Source: Flavobacterium psychrophilum (GTDB taxonomy: Bacteria > Bacteroidota > Bacteroidia > Flavobacteriales > Flavobacteriaceae). From it: DNA of 5,902 nucleotides. Position numbers and translations under genes: made by a program. Below the pieces are notes generated by a model, which ran no database searches, had not been told where the DNA came from, and worked only from the letters and a program-made list of their open reading frames with translations. Positions 5,596 through 5,902 of the stretch are shown in pieces. Numbering within the stretch: position 1 is the stretch's first letter; each line of letters starts with the position of its first letter. Where the stretch lies: positions 1 to 5,902 of the forward strand of contig CAMAWK010000143.1 in assembly GCA_945861915.1 (NCBI GenBank). Reading direction: 5' to 3'.

Positions 5596-5902
5596 ATGAA
5601 CAAAAACATCATCTTATCGCATCAAAAAATTGAGCATACCATAAAAAGAATTGCTTATCAAATTTATGAAACCTTTGTAGATGAAGATGAAATTGTTATC
5701 GCTGGAATTAACACCAACGGTTTTGTATTTGCCGAAAAAATTACGGAGGTCTTGAAAACAATTTCTAGCCTAAAAGTGTCGCTTTGTGAAGTTGAAATTA
5801 ATAAACAAAATCCTGAATTAGCCATACAAACCTCGCTTACAAAAGAGCAATATTCAAACAAAGGACTTGTACTTGTTGATGATGTTCTTAATTCTGGAAC
5901 TA
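5596..5902 (+). CDS. Type I phosphoribosyltransferase family protein, N-terminal part (3'-truncated)
   Basis: The first 102 residues of a cytoplasmic PRPP-dependent phosphoribosyltransferase, running off the window. The key evidence is LVLVDDVLNSGT at residues 91-102: hydrophobic strand, two acidic residues and a T/S-G-T type loop, the PRPP-binding motif of type I enzymes. Upstream, IVIAGINTNGFVFAEKI (33-49) fits the conserved strand and loop that precede it in PyrR-like and hypoxanthine-type enzymes. The start MNKNIILSHQKIEHTIKRIA is typical of PyrR-like proteins, in which a leading helix precedes RxAYQIYE. The substrate (uracil, a purine, or a regulatory role as in PyrR) cannot be decided without the C-terminal hood. 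The ATG at 5596 is chosen because the nearby ATG at 5591 is followed by a stop after two codons. It follows the S4 gene in the same direction, possibly in one operon with an extra internal promoter. Confidence 0.9.
   Translation, partial: MNKNIILSHQKIEHTIKRIAYQIYETFVDEDEIVIAGINTNGFVFAEKITEVLKTISSLKVSLCEVEINKQNPELAIQTSLTKEQYSNKGLVLVDDVLNSGT

Noticed and set aside
5591..5599. ATG at 5591 as the phosphoribosyltransferase start
   Set aside because: It reads ATG CTA TGA and stops at once; it overlaps the true start at 5596 but is in a different frame.
5664..5861. Minus-strand 65-codon open frame over the phosphoribosyltransferase gene
   Set aside because: It is an antisense shadow; the plus strand carries a clear PRPP-binding motif in the same stretch.
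1..5902. A novel defence, mobile or biosynthetic system
   Set aside because: Every sizeable gene belongs to a recognisable housekeeping or envelope family. There are no transposase, integrase, toxin-antitoxin, CRISPR repeat or nuclease signatures.

Overview
The window looks like ordinary chromosome from a low-GC member of the Bacteroidota, most likely a Flavobacterium or close relative. Four things suggest this: AT-rich DNA; perfect TAnnTTTG promoter -7 elements ahead of three genes; no clear Shine-Dalgarno sequences; and a lipoprotein joining an FKBP-type domain to acidic DxDGDG repeats, an architecture I know from flavobacteria. The genus is inferred from gene style, not from a marker gene.

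Layout: (1) 1-281, + strand, the 3' end of recG (branched-DNA helicase). (2) 309-1172, +, a bestrophin-family inner-membrane channel protein, 27 bases after recG. (3) 1283-3703, +, a full-length pheT (phenylalanyl-tRNA synthetase beta subunit) with its own promoter. (4) 3722-3768, a long, almost perfect hairpin between convergent genes, probably a terminator for both strands. (5) 3791-4933, -, the FKBP-like lipoprotein. (6) 5017-5400, +, an S4-domain RNA-binding protein of the Hsp15 type, divergent from the lipoprotein gene. (7) 5401-5595, a noncoding spacer with overlapping inverted repeats and a promoter. (8) 5596 to the window edge, +, the 5' part of a phosphoribosyltransferase gene cut just inside its PRPP-binding loop.

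Functionally this is mostly housekeeping: DNA repair (recG), translation (pheT), ribosome-associated RNA binding (S4 protein), and nucleotide or PRPP chemistry (phosphoribosyltransferase), plus two envelope proteins (bestrophin and lipoprotein). The genes do not form an evident single pathway. I see no mobile element, CRISPR array, tRNA, rRNA or defence system. The least ordinary item is the lipoprotein. It has a Bacteroidota surface-export-like signal after its lipidated cysteine, an apparent extra beta-rich segment of about 60 residues resembling phage/structural-protein modules, an EF-hand-like loop inside the FKBP fold, and acidic calcium-type repeats at the C-terminus.
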